The notes under the pieces are model-generated. The model searched no databases. It had not been told where the DNA came from and saw only the letters and a program-made list of their open reading frames with translations. A DNA stretch of 64,000 bases from Rhizobium sp. BK399 (GTDB taxonomy: Bacteria; Pseudomonadota; Alphaproteobacteria; Rhizobiales; Rhizobiaceae), in NCBI RefSeq assembly GCF_014194695.1, contig NZ_JACIAH010000009.1, forward strand, positions 124,001 to 188,000. The letters run 5' to 3'. The position numbers and the translations under genes are program-made. Shown one piece after another: positions 24,994-34,821 of this stretch. Position 1 is the stretch's first letter; the number at the start of each line of letters is the position of its first letter.

Positions 24994-27444
24994 TCAATGC
25001 CCTGTCATCAGAAGGGCTACCGGCTCGCTTTCAAGCAATTCCCTGAGGTAGAGGCATTCTCGAGAAAAATCTCGTCCAGTCAGGAGCTCGGTCAGTTTGC
25101 CGTTGATCGATGACAGCTCGAGAACCGTATCGTCCCAGAAGTCGGGACCAGCGCTGAAGGCCCTCGTCGTGACATGCCCCAGCATCAGACGGGGTGCGAC
25201 GACGATGAGCGTAAGATTTCCAAGAGACCGGGCATAGGTGACAATATTCCTGGCACGACAACCTTTTGCGCTGATTGGCAGGTAGTTGCCTCGTTCGAAA
25301 AGGCGCGGATGAGCTCGTCGCAACTGCAGGACCGTTCTGATCATGTGCTGCTTTCGACGTTGAAATTCGTTGCCGCAATCTTTGCGACCGTCCTGGTAGA
25401 CCGCCCCGGCCAGCCGTTTAAAGTCGGCCGGGCGCCTGTTATCAGGATCGACAAGGCTGAAGTCGGACGCCTCGCTTCCCTGGTAGATGTCGGGAATACC
25501 CGGCGCGGTAAGCTTTATAAGGGTCTGGGACAAGGAATTCACGGCGCCTGCCGCGACGAACGGACCGATCGTCGCCACAAGATCCTGCCGGAAAGCCGAA
25601 TTTTCGGCCGATGTCAGGGCCTCGGCGTAAGTCTTGACGGCATCTTCGTAGGCTTCGTCCACATCGGTCCAACTTGTGGTGAGCTTTGCCTCCCGGACGG
25701 CCTTCTCGGCGTACGCGGTGAATCGCCGCGTGATGTCGTCAGCACGGTCAGAGTCTGGCCAGATTCCGGCCAGAGCCTGATAGAGCATCCATTCGACATC
25801 AGGCTCTGGCACGGTCTTGCCGGAAAGATCGGTCAGATACCTGGCGTTCAAGCTGCGCCAGCGCGCGAAGGCGATTGTCCAGTCAACGGGCGCTTCGCTC
25901 AGCGTATACAACAGAGCGCGTGCATCCTCGCCTCTTTTGGTGTCGTGGGTGGAGGTCGCCGACAATCCTTTTGGTTGCCTCTTTTGCCTCTCCATCATCA
26001 GGTCGTGGAACGCCTCGATCCCCCCTGGAACGGAACTCGGATCACCCCCGACCTCGTTGGCCGCGAGAAGCAGGGTGAACCTGTAGAAGAGGGTGTCTTC
26101 GACAGCCTTGGCCATGATCGGGCCGCTTAACTGCTGCAAACGGGCACGGAACTCCGGTTGGCTTCCGTCGCGGAGCACGGATCCGACCCAATCCAGGGCA
26201 TCTCTTTGTTCTTGATGTGGCGCTGCTTCGACAAGGACTTTTCGGAGGACGATCGCATCCTCTTCATCGAGAGCGCCCTCTTGCCCGTATGTGCGATAGA
26301 CCCGAAATGCCACCAGGATTTCCTTGATGGCCTCCCCAATCGCCGCTTCCGACAGGTCGGTGCGCGCGCCGCTTGCGAGCCCTATCAATCTCTGCATTTC
26401 GCCTTTGAAATTGTGCTCGACCATCAGGCGTTTGGCCTCGCGCAGATCCTGCTGGTAGTTCGAAGGCGCGGAGGCAATGGTGGCGTAGGTCTCACCAACC
26501 GAACGCACCCCCTCCGGATCGATGAAGAGGTTTGAAAGAGCCGCGATGAATTCGTAGCCAGTCGTTCCCTGGACTGGCCAGTTCCGGGGCAGGCTCTCCC
26601 CCTTTTCGAGGATTTTTTCCACCACGACGAAGACATCGGCCCCTATCTTCTTTCGAAGCCGGTGAAGGTATGAGGTCGGATCGGTCAGTCCGTCGATATG
26701 ATCAAGCCGCAGACCCTGAACCTTACCAGAACGGACGAGGTCGAGGATAAGGGCGTGGCTGGCGTCGAACACATGGTCGGCCTCCACGCGCAGCCCGACG
26801 AGACCTGTCACCTCGAAGAACCGGCGGTAGCTGAGGTGCGAGGCTGCCTCCTTCCAATGGATCAACCGCCAGGCCTGGGCGTTGTGAACGGCTGCGATCT
26901 CGGCAGGGTCAGCAGGGTTGGGAACGGAGACGACGCTTGCCGGATTGAGCGGCAGGCGAGTATCAAAATAGGCGAGGTTCCAGTCGCCGGTCGATTGATC
27001 CCGCTGCAGCTCAAGCTCTCCGTCAGCGAGTGTGTCGTCGAACGTTTTGCCGAGAATTGGAAGGGTGAGCGGCTCGCTCCAGTCGATATCGAAATAATCG
27101 CTAAAACGGCTACTCTCTCCGAATTTGAGGACATGCGCCCACCATGGGTTTTCCACCGACGCGGCCATATGGTTGGGAACGATATCAAGGATGAGACCAA
27201 TACCATGGTGTTTCAGGGCCTCCGATAGCCGTTCGAAGCCCTGCCTCCCGCCAAGATCGGGATCGAGCTCGTTGCAGTTCGTCACGTCGTAGCCGTGGGA
27301 CGATCCTTTCGTCGCGGTGAAGATCGGCGATGCGTAGAGATGGCTTACGCCAAGATCGCGTAGATAAGGCAACGCCTCGACCACCCGGTCAAACGTCATC
27401 CCGTTGCGAAACTGTATGCGGTAGGTCGACGTCGGAACAATCAT
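24994..27444 (-). CDS. treY: Maltooligosyl trehalose synthase
   Basis: The 816-residue GH13 enzyme begins STYRIQFRNGMTFD and has the barrel motifs DIVPNHMA, GLRLDHIDGLTDP (nucleophile Asp), VVVEKILEKGE (acid/base Glu) and STHDTKRGEDARA. These are the TreY versions of the GH13 regions. It turns the reducing end of maltodextrins into a trehalosyl group. Its ATG overlaps the treZ stop (ATGA, 27441-27444), so it is translated as the second gene of treZ-treY. Confidence 0.95.
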   Translation of the reverse strand: MIVPTSTYRIQFRNGMTFDRVVEALPYLRDLGVSHLYASPIFTATKGSSHGYDVTNCNELDPDLGGRQGFERLSEALKHHGIGLILDIVPNHMAASVENPWWAHVLKFGESSRFSDYFDIDWSEPLTLPILGKTFDDTLADGELELQRDQSTGDWNLAYFDTRLPLNPASVVSVPNPADPAEIAAVHNAQAWRLIHWKEAASHLSYRRFFEVTGLVGLRVEADHVFDASHALILDLVRSGKVQGLRLDHIDGLTDPTSYLHRLRKKIGADVFVVVEKILEKGESLPRNWPVQGTTGYEFIAALSNLFIDPEGVRSVGETYATIASAPSNYQQDLREAKRLMVEHNFKGEMQRLIGLASGARTDLSEAAIGEAIKEILVAFRVYRTYGQEGALDEEDAIVLRKVLVEAAPHQEQRDALDWVGSVLRDGSQPEFRARLQQLSGPIMAKAVEDTLFYRFTLLLAANEVGGDPSSVPGGIEAFHDLMMERQKRQPKGLSATSTHDTKRGEDARALLYTLSEAPVDWTIAFARWRSLNARYLTDLSGKTVPEPDVEWMLYQALAGIWPDSDRADDITRRFTAYAEKAVREAKLTTSWTDVDEAYEDAVKTYAEALTSAENSAFRQDLVATIGPFVAAGAVNSLSQTLIKLTAPGIPDIYQGSEASDFSLVDPDNRRPADFKRLAGAVYQDGRKDCGNEFQRRKQHMIRTVLQLRRAHPRLFERGNYLPISAKGCRARNIVTYARSLGNLTLIVVAPRLMLGHVTTRAFSAGPDFWDDTVLELSSINGKLTELLTGRDFSRECLYLRELLESEPVALLMTGH

Positions 27445-29255
27445 TGACTGATGCTCCAGAGTACGGACCAGGGCGCGAGTGCGCCGCGTGTCATCGATCC
27501 GGTTGAAAAGAAGGGTGGGTCCCGTCCGACATCGCCCAGCGACACCCTTTCATCGGTCAGATTGCAGAGGAGCTTTAATATTTCCCCGTCCGACACGCGC
27601 CATTCGACGCACAGTGCATCGCCAGGCAATCTCAGGAAGGTCCCGTTTTTCGAAATCATCGTCAGACGCGGGATGACATGCTCGCGCCTTGCCTTGAGTG
27701 CTCCCTTGTAGAACTCAAGCCACCCGATGGATGCCGGCATGCAAGCCGTCAACCAATCGAGCTTTGCTGACCTGAAGGAGGCTTCCGCTGTCGGATCCGG
27801 AAGGTCGTCGACATCAAATCCGGGAAGCCTGGAAAGCTCGTGTCTGCGCCCAACCCTGACTTTCTCATTCAAGTCGTCATTGAAGTCGCAAAAGTAGGGG
27901 AATGGCTCCACCGCGCGCCATTCCTCGCCCATGAAAAGCATCGGTATTTGCGGAGCAACGAGATAGATTGCGGCGATGGCCTTGAGCGCATCGGCAGGAA
28001 GCGAGGCGATCCGTCTGTCACCCAAGGCCCGGTTGCCAATCTGATCGTGATTTTGAATGAACGAGACGAAGGCGGTGGGGGGTAACCCCAACGCGGATTT
28101 GCCTCTCGCTGCCCTGTGATAGGACATGTACTCGCCCTGATAGACAAAGCCTTCTGCGATCGCCCTGCCGAGCTTTTCCAGATCGTCGGCGAAATCCGCA
28201 TAATAGCCGGACACTTCACCGGTCGCTGCAGAATGCAGAACGTGATGAATGTCGTCGTTCCATTGCGCGGTGAAGATTAACGCCCGCCCGTCAGTATCGC
28301 GTGTCAGAAGATCGCTGTCATTGCTCTCGTTCTCCCCAATCAGGTGGATATGTCGCTCGCCGGCGGCCAATCGGACCCGCCGCGCCAACTCCGCAAGAAT
28401 GTGTTCTTCGGAATGGTCCTTAATCGCATGGACGGCGTCTAGGCGAAGACCATCGAGCTTGAAGCAGGTGATCCAGTAGATTGCATTCTGAATTACGAAC
28501 TCCCTGATCAGCCGCGATTGTTCTCCATCATAATTGATGCCATTGCCCCAAGGGGTTTGGTGATGGTCCGTGAACAGTGGCGCATAGGCACCCTGGTAGT
28601 TCCCGTCGGGGCCAAAATGGTTGTAGACGACATCAAGAAAGACTGCGAGCCCGCGTCGATGTGCTTCATCGACGAGCTTCTGGAGTTCCTCGGGCCGACC
28701 ATAGTTGCTGTCAGGAGCGTAGGGCAGCACCCCATCGTAGCCCCATCCCCATCGGCCGGGGAAGTCACCAACCGGCATGATCTGGATCGCGGTGACGCCG
28801 AGCTCTCTCAGATGGTCGAGCCGATCGATCGCGGCAAGGAAAGTTCCTTCTTCGGTGAACGTTCCCACGTGAAGCTCATAAAGTACGATTTCTTCCCAAG
28901 GTCGGCCGTGCCAGCCCTTCGTGATCCACTCGTAGGATGCGAGGTCGACCACCTCACTGGCCTCATGAACGTCTTCTGGCTGAAACCGGGATGCCGGATC
29001 GGGGACGGCAAGTCCGTCCGACAGGATGAACGAGTAGAGCGATCCGGGCGTAACATTGGCAACCTCGCATTCGTGCCAACCATCCGCCCTTCGCGCCATC
29101 TCGAAGCGATCCATTCCTTTCACATTCAACCGGACAACGTCCTGCAGTGGCGCCCACAGCCGAAAGGCAACCAAACCGACGCCCCGGACGGACGGACCAA
29201 AATCGAAATCCCTCAATCCCGCCTCCTGGAGACCCCGCGACGCTCCATCATTCAC
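27441..29255 (-). CDS. treZ: Malto-oligosyltrehalose trehalohydrolase
   Basis: This protein of about 600 residues has an N-terminal CBM48-like module (RLWAPLQDVVRLNVKGMDRFEM). A GH13 barrel follows: VFLDVVYNHFGPDGNY, FKLDGLRLDAVHAIKDHS (nucleophile), LIGENESND (acid/base) and FIQNHDQIGNRALGDR. It releases trehalose from the product of TreY. The annotated start is a GTG at 29255; a TTG at 29216 has a better ribosome site (GGAGG 5 nt upstream) and may be the real one. An EcfG-type promoter lies about 50 bp upstream. Confidence 0.95.
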   Translation of the reverse strand: MNDGASRGLQEAGLRDFDFGPSVRGVGLVAFRLWAPLQDVVRLNVKGMDRFEMARRADGWHECEVANVTPGSLYSFILSDGLAVPDPASRFQPEDVHEASEVVDLASYEWITKGWHGRPWEEIVLYELHVGTFTEEGTFLAAIDRLDHLRELGVTAIQIMPVGDFPGRWGWGYDGVLPYAPDSNYGRPEELQKLVDEAHRRGLAVFLDVVYNHFGPDGNYQGAYAPLFTDHHQTPWGNGINYDGEQSRLIREFVIQNAIYWITCFKLDGLRLDAVHAIKDHSEEHILAELARRVRLAAGERHIHLIGENESNDSDLLTRDTDGRALIFTAQWNDDIHHVLHSAATGEVSGYYADFADDLEKLGRAIAEGFVYQGEYMSYHRAARGKSALGLPPTAFVSFIQNHDQIGNRALGDRRIASLPADALKAIAAIYLVAPQIPMLFMGEEWRAVEPFPYFCDFNDDLNEKVRVGRRHELSRLPGFDVDDLPDPTAEASFRSAKLDWLTACMPASIGWLEFYKGALKARREHVIPRLTMISKNGTFLRLPGDALCVEWRVSDGEILKLLCNLTDERVSLGDVGRDPPFFSTGSMTRGALAPWSVLWSISQ

Positions 29256-29302
29256 GCAATTGACAACATGTCCCTTCAGCTCATCGCAGGCAGAGCCAAC
29301 CT

Positions 29303-29327
29303 AATGTCCTTGCCGCGGATTGGTTCC
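29303..29327 (-). promoter_or_regulatory. EcfG-type promoter of treZY
   Basis: On the minus strand GGAAC (29327-29323) is followed after 18 nt by TT, with CATT at the -10 position instead of CGTT. The spacing is that of RpoE2/EcfG promoters, and the predicted start is about 40 nt before treZ. Trehalose synthesis genes are known general-stress targets in rhizobia. Confidence 0.55.
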
Positions 29328-29379
29328 GAGCGCCGGCCATTTCTGCGGGATGGCACGCACAAAATATTTGCCTCGGCCA

Positions 29380-29404
29380 GGAACTGTGACGCCGATTTGT
29401 CGTT
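29380..29404 (+). promoter_or_regulatory. EcfG-type promoter of the DUF2934/receiver gene
   Basis: GGAAC at 29380-29384, a 16-nt spacer, then CGTT at 29401-29404: an exact match to the general-stress promoter consensus. It is divergent to the treZ promoter 53 bp away. Confidence 0.7.
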
Positions 29405-29482
29405 TCGAAGCGCGGTCAAACAGCTGCGTTGATCAGCCCCGGCTTTAGATCGGGATCCGCGGTAAAGATTGGAGGCGCGCTC

Positions 29483-30019
29483 ATGAACGATAACAGGGAA
29501 GAGTGGATCGCGGCGCGGGCTTACGCGTTGTGGGAGCAGGCAGAAAAACCCTTGTGGCAAGATCAGGCTCACTGGCAGCAGGCGGTTCTTGAGCGCGATC
29601 TCCTGGAGCAGACGCGCGCGTCAGCCGATGGACAGGAGGTGATGAGCCGTGTTCGGTCAGCTCGTTCGCGAGGCACGGACGCTTCGAGCATTCTTGTGGT
29701 CGAGGACGAGCATTTTCTTCGCTTCGAGACTGTGGATGTTCTCGAGCAGGCCGGATACCGGGTCCTGGAGGCCGCCAACGCCGACGAGGCCCTGGTTCTT
29801 CTCAAGACAAACTGCGTCAACACGCTCTTCACCGATATCGACATGCCTGGCACGATGGATGGGCTCGGCCTTGTCAAGACCGTCCGGTCGAAATGGCCGT
29901 CCACGAAATTGATCGTCACGTCAGGCCTCATAAAACTCTCACATCGGGACCTGGAGAGCGGCGTTCACTTTATCGCCAAACCTGCACCGAGCCGGGAGTT
30001 GCTGAAGCTGATCGTATGA
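29483..30019 (+). CDS. DUF2934 plus response-regulator receiver protein
   Basis: The 178-residue product joins an N-terminal DUF2934 segment (REEWIAARAYALWEQAEKP, residues 5-23) to a receiver domain. The receiver shows VVEDEHFLRFETVDVLEQAGY, phospho-acceptor in LFTDIDMPGTMDGLGL, VTSG and the Lys in FIAKPAP. There is no DNA-binding domain. I chose the ATG at 29483, which has GGAGG upstream. The exact EcfG promoter places it in the general stress response, where single-domain receivers often tune kinase output. Confidence 0.8.
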   Translation: MNDNREEWIAARAYALWEQAEKPLWQDQAHWQQAVLERDLLEQTRASADGQEVMSRVRSARSRGTDASSILVVEDEHFLRFETVDVLEQAGYRVLEAANADEALVLLKTNCVNTLFTDIDMPGTMDGLGLVKTVRSKWPSTKLIVTSGLIKLSHRDLESGVHFIAKPAPSRELLKLIV

Positions 30020-31323
30020 GCGCAGAAAGGCGAACCCAAAGAGGTTGGCGACTGTCTGCTTGGTCACAGCGTTATCGATAGCACAGAGGATGCCGTGACC
30101 GGCGACACGCAGTGACTGCATTGAACTCCGCCTTGCGTGTGATCCTGCGTCCCACAAAGCGAGGGGCAGCGGAGGCTTGCAAACTTAATGCCAGCGCCTC
30201 ACCACGGGTGGTGGATCGTCGTGGGCGGCTGACCCTGGAAAAGGCTTAACACCCGTCTACCAACCCGTTTTCTGGACCAGGCTCCAGCGGCGGCACTGAA
30301 AGGCGTGGACCTCACGGGTCCCTTTTTCTTGGACTTGAACAGACGGTGACTTTCCGGATCGCGGGCGTTTCCCGATACCCCGACGAACCAAGCCGTGGTG
30401 GGGGTTGAAAAAGCCGAGGCCGCGGCATGTGCAGCGGCCTGGCTGTAAACAGAGTTGCAAAGGCCCCGACTGGGGCATGTCGGGTCCGGTGCGGCCCTGC
30501 TCGCAGAGGATTTCAGGACGCACCACAGCATAACCGTTTGCGGCGGAAACGTTATCCAGTCGTTTGGATGAGTGGCTTATCACTTAGATTGGGCGGGGAG
30601 AAAGTGCGGGTCCGCAAGGGGTGTTAGAGCGGACCCTTAGCACTGTTGACAGAAGAGGCCAGTTCTGGGCCGAGCTCATATAAGCACAACCAGCCAATGC
30701 GTGCACTTACCTCAATAGACGTATAACCGCCTACTGGCAGCTGATTAAAATGACAGGCTCCGGCCTGACGCGCTCGTCGTGCCAATTGAGATCGAACCAG
30801 GATGCGTGTTTGTCTGTAAGCTGACAGGCAAGGGCCCGGTCTTCACAGGTGACCGGACCCTCCCGCACCGCCTCATCACGTCAGAGCACGGCGGGAGCGG
30901 AATAGTGCGTGAGTCGCAGTCGGTCAAGCTGGTACGGCGAGAAGTCGTTGCCCTCTCCCTCCCAGGCAAGGTCGAGGTGAAAGTGAAGTATGAGCGGGGC
31001 CGGCCCGTGCCAGTTCAAAGCCACACGGCCCTTTTTGTCGGCCCGAGCCTGGCCAACAAAGGTCGAGGGGTTATGGTCGACAGAGACGGATGCGAGCACG
31101 TTCGCCCGTTTCAAAAAGCCTTGGCAATAAATCTCAACGTGCACGACACCCAAAGGGCGCAATCCTTGATAATTATCCTGCCGTGTTGGTATCATCGACT
31201 TGCAATGCCGACTTGCGCGAAGGTTGAGTCTTTAGCCGGGCATTGCCGGCCAGATGAATTCGATAAATCCAGGCCCAAGCACGTCACAACGGACGTGATT
31301 TCATAGCGTTCAAGCAAGTGTCT
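30020..31323. other. 1.3 kb without a recognisable gene
   Basis: Several overlapping frames of 75-175 codons occur on both strands (for example 30257-30583 minus, 30779-31306 plus, 30881-31195 minus). None has a convincing ribosome site together with a recognisable domain. Around 30295-30570 the plus strand reads like a coding sequence interrupted by stops, so a decayed gene is possible. I cannot name it. Confidence 0.4.
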
Positions 31324-31349
31324 GGAACAAAACCGATCGAGAACTCGTT
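31324..31349 (+). promoter_or_regulatory. EcfG-type promoter of the BA14K gene
   Basis: GGAAC at 31324-31328, a 17-nt spacer, then CGTT at 31346-31349. The predicted RNA start is about 25 nt before the BA14K ATG, an ideal distance. Confidence 0.7.
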
Positions 31350-31379
31350 GCCGTGATCTCGATCAAACGGGGTTTCTCG

Positions 31380-31685
31380 ATGTTCAAGGCGATTAAACTT
31401 GCGCCGGTGCTCGGCGTTACTTGCGGGCTTTATGTATCATCGCTGCTACCGGCGCAGGCTCTTAGCGTCATTGCTCCAGCAACGCAGGTCAAATCCGATG
31501 ACCAAGACACTTTGTCGGCTTTTGCCTCCAGCGGTCAGAGAGAACCTCGCGACAGCTTTCTGCTTTCAAGCAAGGAAATCGCCCACGTCAGGTGGTGCGC
31601 CAGACGTTATCCGTCCTACCATGCAACCGATAACACCTACGAAATGCCCGAGGGGGCCAGAGCCGAATGTCGCTCTCCGTATTGA
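31380..31685 (+). CDS. BA14K-family exported protein
   Basis: The 101-residue protein has a signal peptide (AIKLAPVLGVTCGLYVSSLLPAQA). Its C-terminus, HVRWCARRYPSYHATDNTY and a final Cys near the end, is the BA14K motif W-C-x-x-R-Y-x-S-Y-x-x-x-x-N-T-Y. The Brucella BA14K protein is immunoreactive and linked to LPS. I chose the ATG at 31380 over an upstream GTG because the promoter and GGGG ribosome site fit it. It is probably anchored at or secreted to the periplasm. Confidence 0.82.
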   Translation: MFKAIKLAPVLGVTCGLYVSSLLPAQALSVIAPATQVKSDDQDTLSAFASSGQREPRDSFLLSSKEIAHVRWCARRYPSYHATDNTYEMPEGARAECRSPY

Positions 31686-31772
31686 CGGCTTAAACCATCC
31701 ATGCCGTTGACCGAATTGCTGATCGCGTGGTCGGCACCCGGCAGATTATGCCCTCCCCTCCCCGCCTTTTTT

Positions 31773-32462
31773 CTACGCCTCGGTTGCGGCGGCGTTCGAG
31801 AACAGTCCGAGTGCGGCGATGATTGCGGGCAGGACAAATGCGGCTGCTGGTGCAACAACGAAAGCAAGTGCGCCAAGTCCACAGCCGGCTGCAAACGCAA
31901 TCACTGCGACAACCATGCGCTTGATTCGAGCGGACGCTGCCGCGCTCTGCTCGCCTTTCTCTCCTGCCATGATATCGGCCAGATCGAGCATGATCTGCGT
32001 CGTCGTTCCAGTCATGAGCGTCGAAGGCGGTGCCTTGGGAAGATGAACTCTGTGGACAGCGTTCTGGATTGCCATTGCGGCAACAAGCGTCATGCCAACC
32101 CCGAGCATCACATCACTCTCGGCTACTGCGAAAGGACCATGCCAAAGTGCGTAAGCAGCAACCGCCGACAGCAAGAGCAACTTTATGAACAGAAGCGGTC
32201 TGAGCACCGGCAAATTCCGACGTTCGAGGCAAAGGCCTGCCCAGCGCGTCAAGAATACCACGACACAAAAGACCGGCAATGCCAGCAGCTTTGGAAGTGC
32301 ACCAGCCGTGCCGAGGGCAAGGGTCGCGCCAAAGGTTACGAAGTTGCCGGTAACATGTGCGGTGAACAGGCCCGAAAGCGCGAGAAAGCCGAGTGTGTCG
32401 ACATAACCGCCATTGAAACTCAGGAGCAGCGGAAGAGCCGGGAACTTCATCTGTCTATCCAA
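31773..32462 (-). CDS. DUF1275 (YoaK-like) membrane protein
   Basis: The 229-residue product has six hydrophobic segments and the DUF1275 opening LLLSFNGGYVDTLGFLALSGLFTAHVTGNFVTFGA. MAIQNAVHRVHLPKAPPSTLMTGTTTQIMLDLADI follows in the middle; the G-Y-x-D, H-x-T-G-N and T-x-M-T-G-T pieces are typical. The function is unknown. It is 64 nt downstream of the alpha/beta hydrolase on the same strand and may be co-transcribed with it. Confidence 0.85.
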   Translation of the reverse strand: MDRQMKFPALPLLLSFNGGYVDTLGFLALSGLFTAHVTGNFVTFGATLALGTAGALPKLLALPVFCVVVFLTRWAGLCLERRNLPVLRPLLFIKLLLLSAVAAYALWHGPFAVAESDVMLGVGMTLVAAMAIQNAVHRVHLPKAPPSTLMTGTTTQIMLDLADIMAGEKGEQSAAASARIKRMVVAVIAFAAGCGLGALAFVVAPAAAFVLPAIIAALGLFSNAAATEA

Positions 32463-32526
32463 TCCGTTTAAGTCTGTTCGGGAGACTGGTCTGCCAACGC
32501 GTCGTCGGCAGATCAGGGAGCCTTGG

Positions 32527-33363
32527 TCAGGCCTTTACGAAGGCAAGAAGGTCGGCGTTCAGCACATCGGCGTTGACAGTCAGCATGCCGTGAGAAAGGC
32601 CAGGATAGGTCTTGAGCGTGGCATTTTTCAAAAGCTTCGCGGCTTTCAAAGCGGAGTCTGCAATCGGAACGATCTGATCGTCCTCGCCATGCAGGACAAG
32701 GGTTGGGACCGAAATTGCCGTGAGGTCAGCGGTCTGGTCGGTTTCCGAGAAGGCCTTGATCCCGTCATAGTGCGCCTTGGCGCCACCCATCATTCCCTGA
32801 CGCCACCAGTTCTGGATGATGCCTTCCTGCACCTTGGCACCGTCGCGATTGAAACCATAAAACGGTCCGGCCGGTACATCACGGAAGAACTGGGCGCGGT
32901 TTGAGGCAAGAGCGGCACGGAAGCCGTCGAAGACCTCGATCGGCAATCCCTCCGGATTGGCTTCAGTCTTCAGCATCAACGGCGGTACCGCCGAAACCAG
33001 GACCGCCTTGGCAACGCGGCCAGCGGGTTCTCCGTATTTGGCCACGTAGCGAGCGACCTCGCCGCCGCCTGTCGAATGACCGATGTGAACGACATTTTTA
33101 AGATCGAGCGCTTCAACAACTGCGAATGCGTCCGAGGCGTAATGATCCATGTCATGGCCATCGGCGACCTGGCCAGACCGGCCGTGACCGCGACGGTCGT
33201 GAGCGATGACACGGTAGCCATTTGACAGGAAGAACAACATCTGCGCGTCCCAGTCGTCTGATGACAACGGCCAGCCGTGATGGAACATGATCGGCTGCGC
33301 ATCCTTTGCGCCCCAGTCCCTGTAGAAAATCTCGGTGCCGTCTTTCGTGGTGATAAAGCCCAT
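32527..33363 (-). CDS. Alpha/beta hydrolase (non-heme chloroperoxidase-like)
   Basis: This 278-residue cytoplasmic enzyme has the oxyanion motif FHHGWPLSSDDWDAQ, RVIAHDRRGHGRS, and the nucleophile elbow GHSTGGGEVARY. The acid lies in LVLHGEDDQIVPI and the His in YPGLSHGML. This is the signature of the chloroperoxidase/aryl-esterase group; most members are esterases or perhydrolases in practice. It stands at the head of a possible two-gene unit with the DUF1275 gene. Confidence 0.88.
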   Translation of the reverse strand: MGFITTKDGTEIFYRDWGAKDAQPIMFHHGWPLSSDDWDAQMLFFLSNGYRVIAHDRRGHGRSGQVADGHDMDHYASDAFAVVEALDLKNVVHIGHSTGGGEVARYVAKYGEPAGRVAKAVLVSAVPPLMLKTEANPEGLPIEVFDGFRAALASNRAQFFRDVPAGPFYGFNRDGAKVQEGIIQNWWRQGMMGGAKAHYDGIKAFSETDQTADLTAISVPTLVLHGEDDQIVPIADSALKAAKLLKNATLKTYPGLSHGMLTVNADVLNADLLAFVKA

Positions 33364-34491
33364 TGTCTTGTTTCCTTCGTTTAAAGTGGAATTCGGTGAA
33401 GTAGAGGTTGAAATCTGGAGGGGCTGGAAATGGTCGGTCCCCCGTTGCGAGAGGGCCGGTATCGAAATTGCTGCGGTCGCTTCTCCTTCTCCTACTATGC
33501 TTTCCCGAGCGGCATGACAGGCGGCTCTCGTCGTTTTGGTGGAGGAAGAATGGCCGGAAAAGGTTGATCATACAATTGCAAGAATAATTCATATTTCATT
33601 GCCATTTTTGCAATAAGCCCGGTCCCTGCCGCGTGAGGTTCCGAATGTGCAACAGCAAGGCGGCAAGGCGCCCGGCCGGCGCCGTGTCCCGAACAAAGAC
33701 CGCAAGCAGCCCTTTATCCGCGTATCGCCTCGAGCTAGACAGCCCAGCAAGAGCAGCCGAGGGCGCCAAAGAAACCCTTCAGATCAGCTATCGGAAGTTT
33801 TGCGGTCCATGCGCCGGCATGGTCATGGCCATGGACGCCGCAATTGCTGGCGCAGCCACAGGAAGCAATTGTAGTCTCTCTGAGTGATTTCCTCCCTGCA
33901 CCATCTGGCTCTCCCCAGGCCGCGTAGCCTCCGAACCCGCGAACGGGCAACAAATCAGGCATGGCTGGCGGGATCTCGTCAAGGAAGTCATTCGACGCCC
34001 GACGCAGCGTTCGCAAGGGATGCGGGCGCGACGGGGCACACGAGAACTCGACCATTCGCGCCTGACATTTGCCGGTCCTGGCAAGTTTATAACTGGTAAT
34101 CCTCTTCGGGTCGCGCCAGCTTGCGAGCGTGATGCAGGAGCGCGTCCCCTGGCCGATGAACTTGGCCTCCTGCTGTCGCGGCGCATCGAAACCGATAAGC
34201 ATCTTTTCAACGAAGGCATGTCCCCGGAGTCGACACACAGTCATCGTTGACGGCACGGATCCGACATCTTTTTGAAATTCTCCATGCTCCGCCATAAACA
34301 GGTAGCGATCATGCCGTACGGCTGAAAGCCTTTGGCACCTATGCTTCCGCTTGGCCAGGTTGATGGCGGGATTTGGCTGCTGCGAGGGTAATAGACTGTA
34401 CCAAAGGACAGACATCGCTACGCCGAATGGTGGCCTTGCCTTCCTGTCGGGCTTTGGCTCAGTCTCGGAGTCAGGACCACGGGGGTGGCTG
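33364..34491. other. 1.1 kb without a recognisable gene
   Basis: The frame 33735-34415 (minus) is long but has no recognisable domain and no ribosome site; I consider it non-coding. Near 33575-33612 an AT-rich stretch contains the inverted repeat ATTGCAA...TTGCAAT, a possible regulator site about 210 bp upstream of the hydrolase. Confidence 0.4.
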
Positions 34492-34821
34492 ATGAATCAC
34501 GCAGCAAGGCGCGCAGGGCAGATCGATAGGGAGATTGGCGAACGCCTCAGGTTCCTAAGGGAAATGAAGGCACTCAGCCAGACAGAGCTTGGCTCCGCAG
34601 TAGGCGTCACTTTCCAGCAAATACAGAAGTATGAACGCGGCATAAGCAGGTTGTCGGTTTCGGCCCTGATCATCATCTGCAGGACACTGGACATCCATCC
34701 GCTCGAATTCGTCGGCGGTTATTTCGATGGCGTTGACGGTCTCGCCACGATGGATCTGCTCATGAGGCGCTTGAAGGATGCCGAGGATAGGCTGGGGCAG
34801 ATCAAGTCGATCGTCACCTGA
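34492..34821 (+). CDS. XRE-family helix-turn-helix regulator
   Basis: The 109-residue protein has a Cro/C1-type HTH: GERLRFLREMKALSQTELGSAVGVTFQQIQKYERGISRLSVSALIIICRTLDI. A short C-terminal coiled segment (LLMRRLKDAEDRLGQI) follows. I chose the ATG at 34492 because the upstream extension to 34351 has no similarity to the family. It resembles the many small XRE regulators of rhizobia. The target is unknown; a Nudix remnant is convergent with it. Confidence 0.85.
   Translation: MNHAARRAGQIDREIGERLRFLREMKALSQTELGSAVGVTFQQIQKYERGISRLSVSALIIICRTLDIHPLEFVGGYFDGVDGLATMDLLMRRLKDAEDRLGQIKSIVT

Noticed and set aside
25174..26130. Plus-strand frame of 318 codons inside treY
   Set aside because: Shadow of treY; no ribosome site or similarity to anything I recognise.
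28518..29432. Plus-strand frame of 304 codons opposite treZ
   Set aside because: Shadow of treZ; it also runs through the divergent promoter region.
30779..31306. Plus-strand frame of 175 codons, and a 104-codon minus frame opposite
   Set aside because: Neither has a ribosome site with a recognisable fold; I could not decide which, if any, is real.
33735..34415. Minus-strand frame of 226 codons upstream of the XRE gene
   Set aside because: No domain, irregular composition and no ribosome site.
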